Positions 6,364 to 7,353 of a DNA stretch of 7,353 nt are shown one piece after another; the first letter of the stretch is position 1; each line of letters starts with the position of its first letter. The position numbers and the translations under genes are program-made. Below the pieces are notes generated by a model. That model searched no databases and was not told where the DNA came from. It saw nothing but the letters and a program-made list of their open reading frames with translations. Source of the stretch: CAZIRO01 sp964541595 (GTDB lineage: Bacteria; Acidobacteriota; HRBIN11); NCBI GenBank assembly GCA_964541595.1, contig CAZIRO010000140.1:1-7353 (forward strand), given 5' to 3'.

Positions 6364-7206
6364 ATGGCAGTATCCGACGCGCGGTGGGCACTGATCACGG
6401 GTGCCAGTTCCGGCATCGGCCGGGCGTTTGCCCACGCACTGGCTGCACAGGGATGGTCCTGTCTGCTCACCGGACGAAATGCAGCCCGTCTGCATACCGT
6501 GACCGAGACCCTGCGTGCACGCTGGCCCCGTCAGGAGTTCGATGATCTGGTGCTGGACCTTAAAGACGATGCGGCGGTAGACACGCTGGTCCAGTGGACA
6601 TGTGCACGGACGGATTTCGTCGAGATGCTGATCAATAATGCCGGATTCGGTTCGTTCGGACGGCTGGATCGCCTGCCCGTGGAAGCGGAAATCGATATGG
6701 TCCGGGTACACGTGGAAGTACCGACCGTGTTAACACATCGACTGCTTCCGGAAATGATCGCCCGGCGCCGGGGAACGATTGTATTTGTGGGGTCGCTATC
6801 CGGGATGATGCCCACACCCTACGCCATCACCTATGCAGCCACGAAGGTCTATCTGGAACGGTTCGGATTGGCGCTGTGGGAAGAACTTCGCGCAACGGGT
6901 GTGCGGGTGTACGTGCTCGCACCGGGGTTTACGGCCACTGCACTCCATGAACGCGCGGTCGGCGTCCCATCAGACGTTCGTGCGCGTTTCCGCCGCAGTG
7001 TCCATCGATTCGCGACCACACCGGAACACGTCGTTGCATACTGTTTGCGGCGAATGGAACGCCGTCCATATCGGTGTTTGATCATCCCCGGCCTGCTCAA
7101 CCGCATGGTGGTATGCACCGTCCGCATGCTCCCCATGACCTGGGTGACCCGAACCTTGGGAACCCTCAACCGGATGGCCATGCGCAGACTCGGGATCGAA
7201 CCGTAA
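6364..7206 (+). CDS. Short-chain dehydrogenase/reductase (classical SDR, DltE/YqjQ-like)
   Basis: This 280-residue Rossmann-fold NAD(P)-dependent oxidoreductase has TGASSGIG at 12-19 (cofactor binding), TGRN at 36-39 after the second beta strand (an Arg here usually favours NADP), NNAG at 91-94, the catalytic Ser at about 144 in VGSLSG, and Y157/K161 in the YxxxK motif. PGF at 187-189 follows the sixth strand. The usual catalytic Asn of the fourth helix appears as His116 (VRVHVEVP where NV is normal). The C-terminal 50 residues after the core are rich in hydrophobic residues and Arg (LLNRMVVCTVRMLPMTW), perhaps a membrane-associating or lid segment. The substrate cannot be deduced. It starts 57 bp after the TerC gene on the same strand and may be the last gene of the run, though no clear terminator is visible on either side. 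Confidence 0.93.
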   Translation: MAVSDARWALITGASSGIGRAFAHALAAQGWSCLLTGRNAARLHTVTETLRARWPRQEFDDLVLDLKDDAAVDTLVQWTCARTDFVEMLINNAGFGSFGRLDRLPVEAEIDMVRVHVEVPTVLTHRLLPEMIARRRGTIVFVGSLSGMMPTPYAITYAATKVYLERFGLALWEELRATGVRVYVLAPGFTATALHERAVGVPSDVRARFRRSVHRFATTPEHVVAYCLRRMERRPYRCLIIPGLLNRMVVCTVRMLPMTWVTRTLGTLNRMAMRRLGIEP

Positions 7207-7241
7207 ACCCTCCTTATGGTGGGCAGTAAGCAGCAGCAAAG

Positions 7242-7284
7242 GTTTCAATCCCCTTTACAACGTGTCGGTTCTTCCAATTTCAAC
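7242..7284 (-). repeat. Solitary CRISPR-repeat-like sequence
   Basis: On the + strand the element starts GTTTCAATCCCC and ends ATTTCAAC. On the minus strand it starts GTTGAAAT and ends GGGGATTGAAAC. ATTGAAAC is the 8-nt 3' end typical of many type I and III CRISPR repeats (the crRNA 5' handle), and GTTGAAA is a common repeat start. The 43 bp is longer than most repeats. No second copy occurs in the remaining 69 bases to the right or in the gene to the left, so no array is called. Confidence 0.3.
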
Positions 7285-7310
7285 AGGTAACTGCGATGGG
7301 ATCATTTCAC

Positions 7311-7334
7311 CACGGAGGCACGGAGTCCACAGAG
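7311..7334 (+). repeat. CACGGAG-type short repeat unit
   Basis: Three imperfect copies of a 7-mer stand in near-tandem: CACGGAG at 7311-7317, CACGGAG at 7319-7325 and CACAGAG at 7328-7334, preceded by TTTCAC. Strings of this type (accacggaggcacggag...cacagag) are, as I recall, widespread intergenic repeats in several Gram-negative phyla. Only one unit is visible here, so dispersal in this genome is inferred. Confidence 0.45.
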
Positions 7335-7353
7335 ATAAAACAATCGTCCATCC

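Larger units (their letters stand above)
7207..7353. other. Non-coding tail of the window
   Basis: No credible gene lies in these 147 bases. They hold two repeat-like elements, given separately, and no obvious stem-loop plus T-run to end the preceding transcript. The composition is more A/T-rich than the genes. Confidence 0.6.

Noticed and set aside
7242..7353. A CRISPR array at the right edge
   Set aside because: Only one repeat-like copy is present. The following 69 bases hold no second copy at any normal spacer distance, and the preceding gene is intact.

Overview
The window looks like an ordinary chromosomal segment of a fairly GC-rich Gram-negative bacterium. Gram-negative is inferred from a DUF481-type outer-membrane beta-barrel protein with a signal peptide and a C-terminal aromatic residue. 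A bacillithiol-pathway enzyme (BshC) outside the Firmicutes would fit Bacteroidota/Rhodothermota/Chlorobiota, Acidobacteriota, Deinococcota or relatives. The phylum cannot be fixed from these genes. No transposase, integrase, phage gene, rRNA or complete tRNA is visible.

Layout: (1) 1-525, + strand, the 3' end of a DUF1028 gene with its C-terminal helical-repeat domain. (2) About 589-867, +, a small cysteine-rich protein of unknown function with an uncertain start. (3) 881-2476, - strand, convergent with (2): a fused PurE-PurC purine-biosynthesis enzyme with an extra N-terminal segment of about 70 residues. (4) 2477-2671, a divergent intergenic region with a perfect TATAAT on the minus strand and two 9-bp direct repeats around it. 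(5) 2672-3430, +, the DUF481 outer-membrane protein. (6) 3461-5059, +, bshC. (7) 5059-6306, +, a TerC/Alx-family membrane protein carrying a C-terminal DUF1232 (YkvA-like) domain, whose start overlaps the bshC stop by one base. (8) 6364-7206, +, a classical short-chain dehydrogenase with His where the catalytic Asn is usually found. (9) 7207-7353, non-coding, with a single CRISPR-repeat-like element and a CACGGAG-type short repeat.

Genes (5) to (8) all run on the + strand with gaps of 57 nt or less and probably form one transcription unit. The tightest link is bshC to terC, which look translationally coupled. This suggests, as inference only, a stress theme joining low-molecular-weight thiol synthesis with metal or envelope homeostasis. 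The purine enzyme is a housekeeping gene and probably has its own promoter.

I found no clearly new defence or mobile system. The most unusual items are the order and N-terminal extension of the PurE-PurC fusion, the TerC-DUF1232 fusion coupled to bshC, the altered SDR active site, the cysteine-rich small protein, and the solitary CRISPR-like repeat at the right edge.
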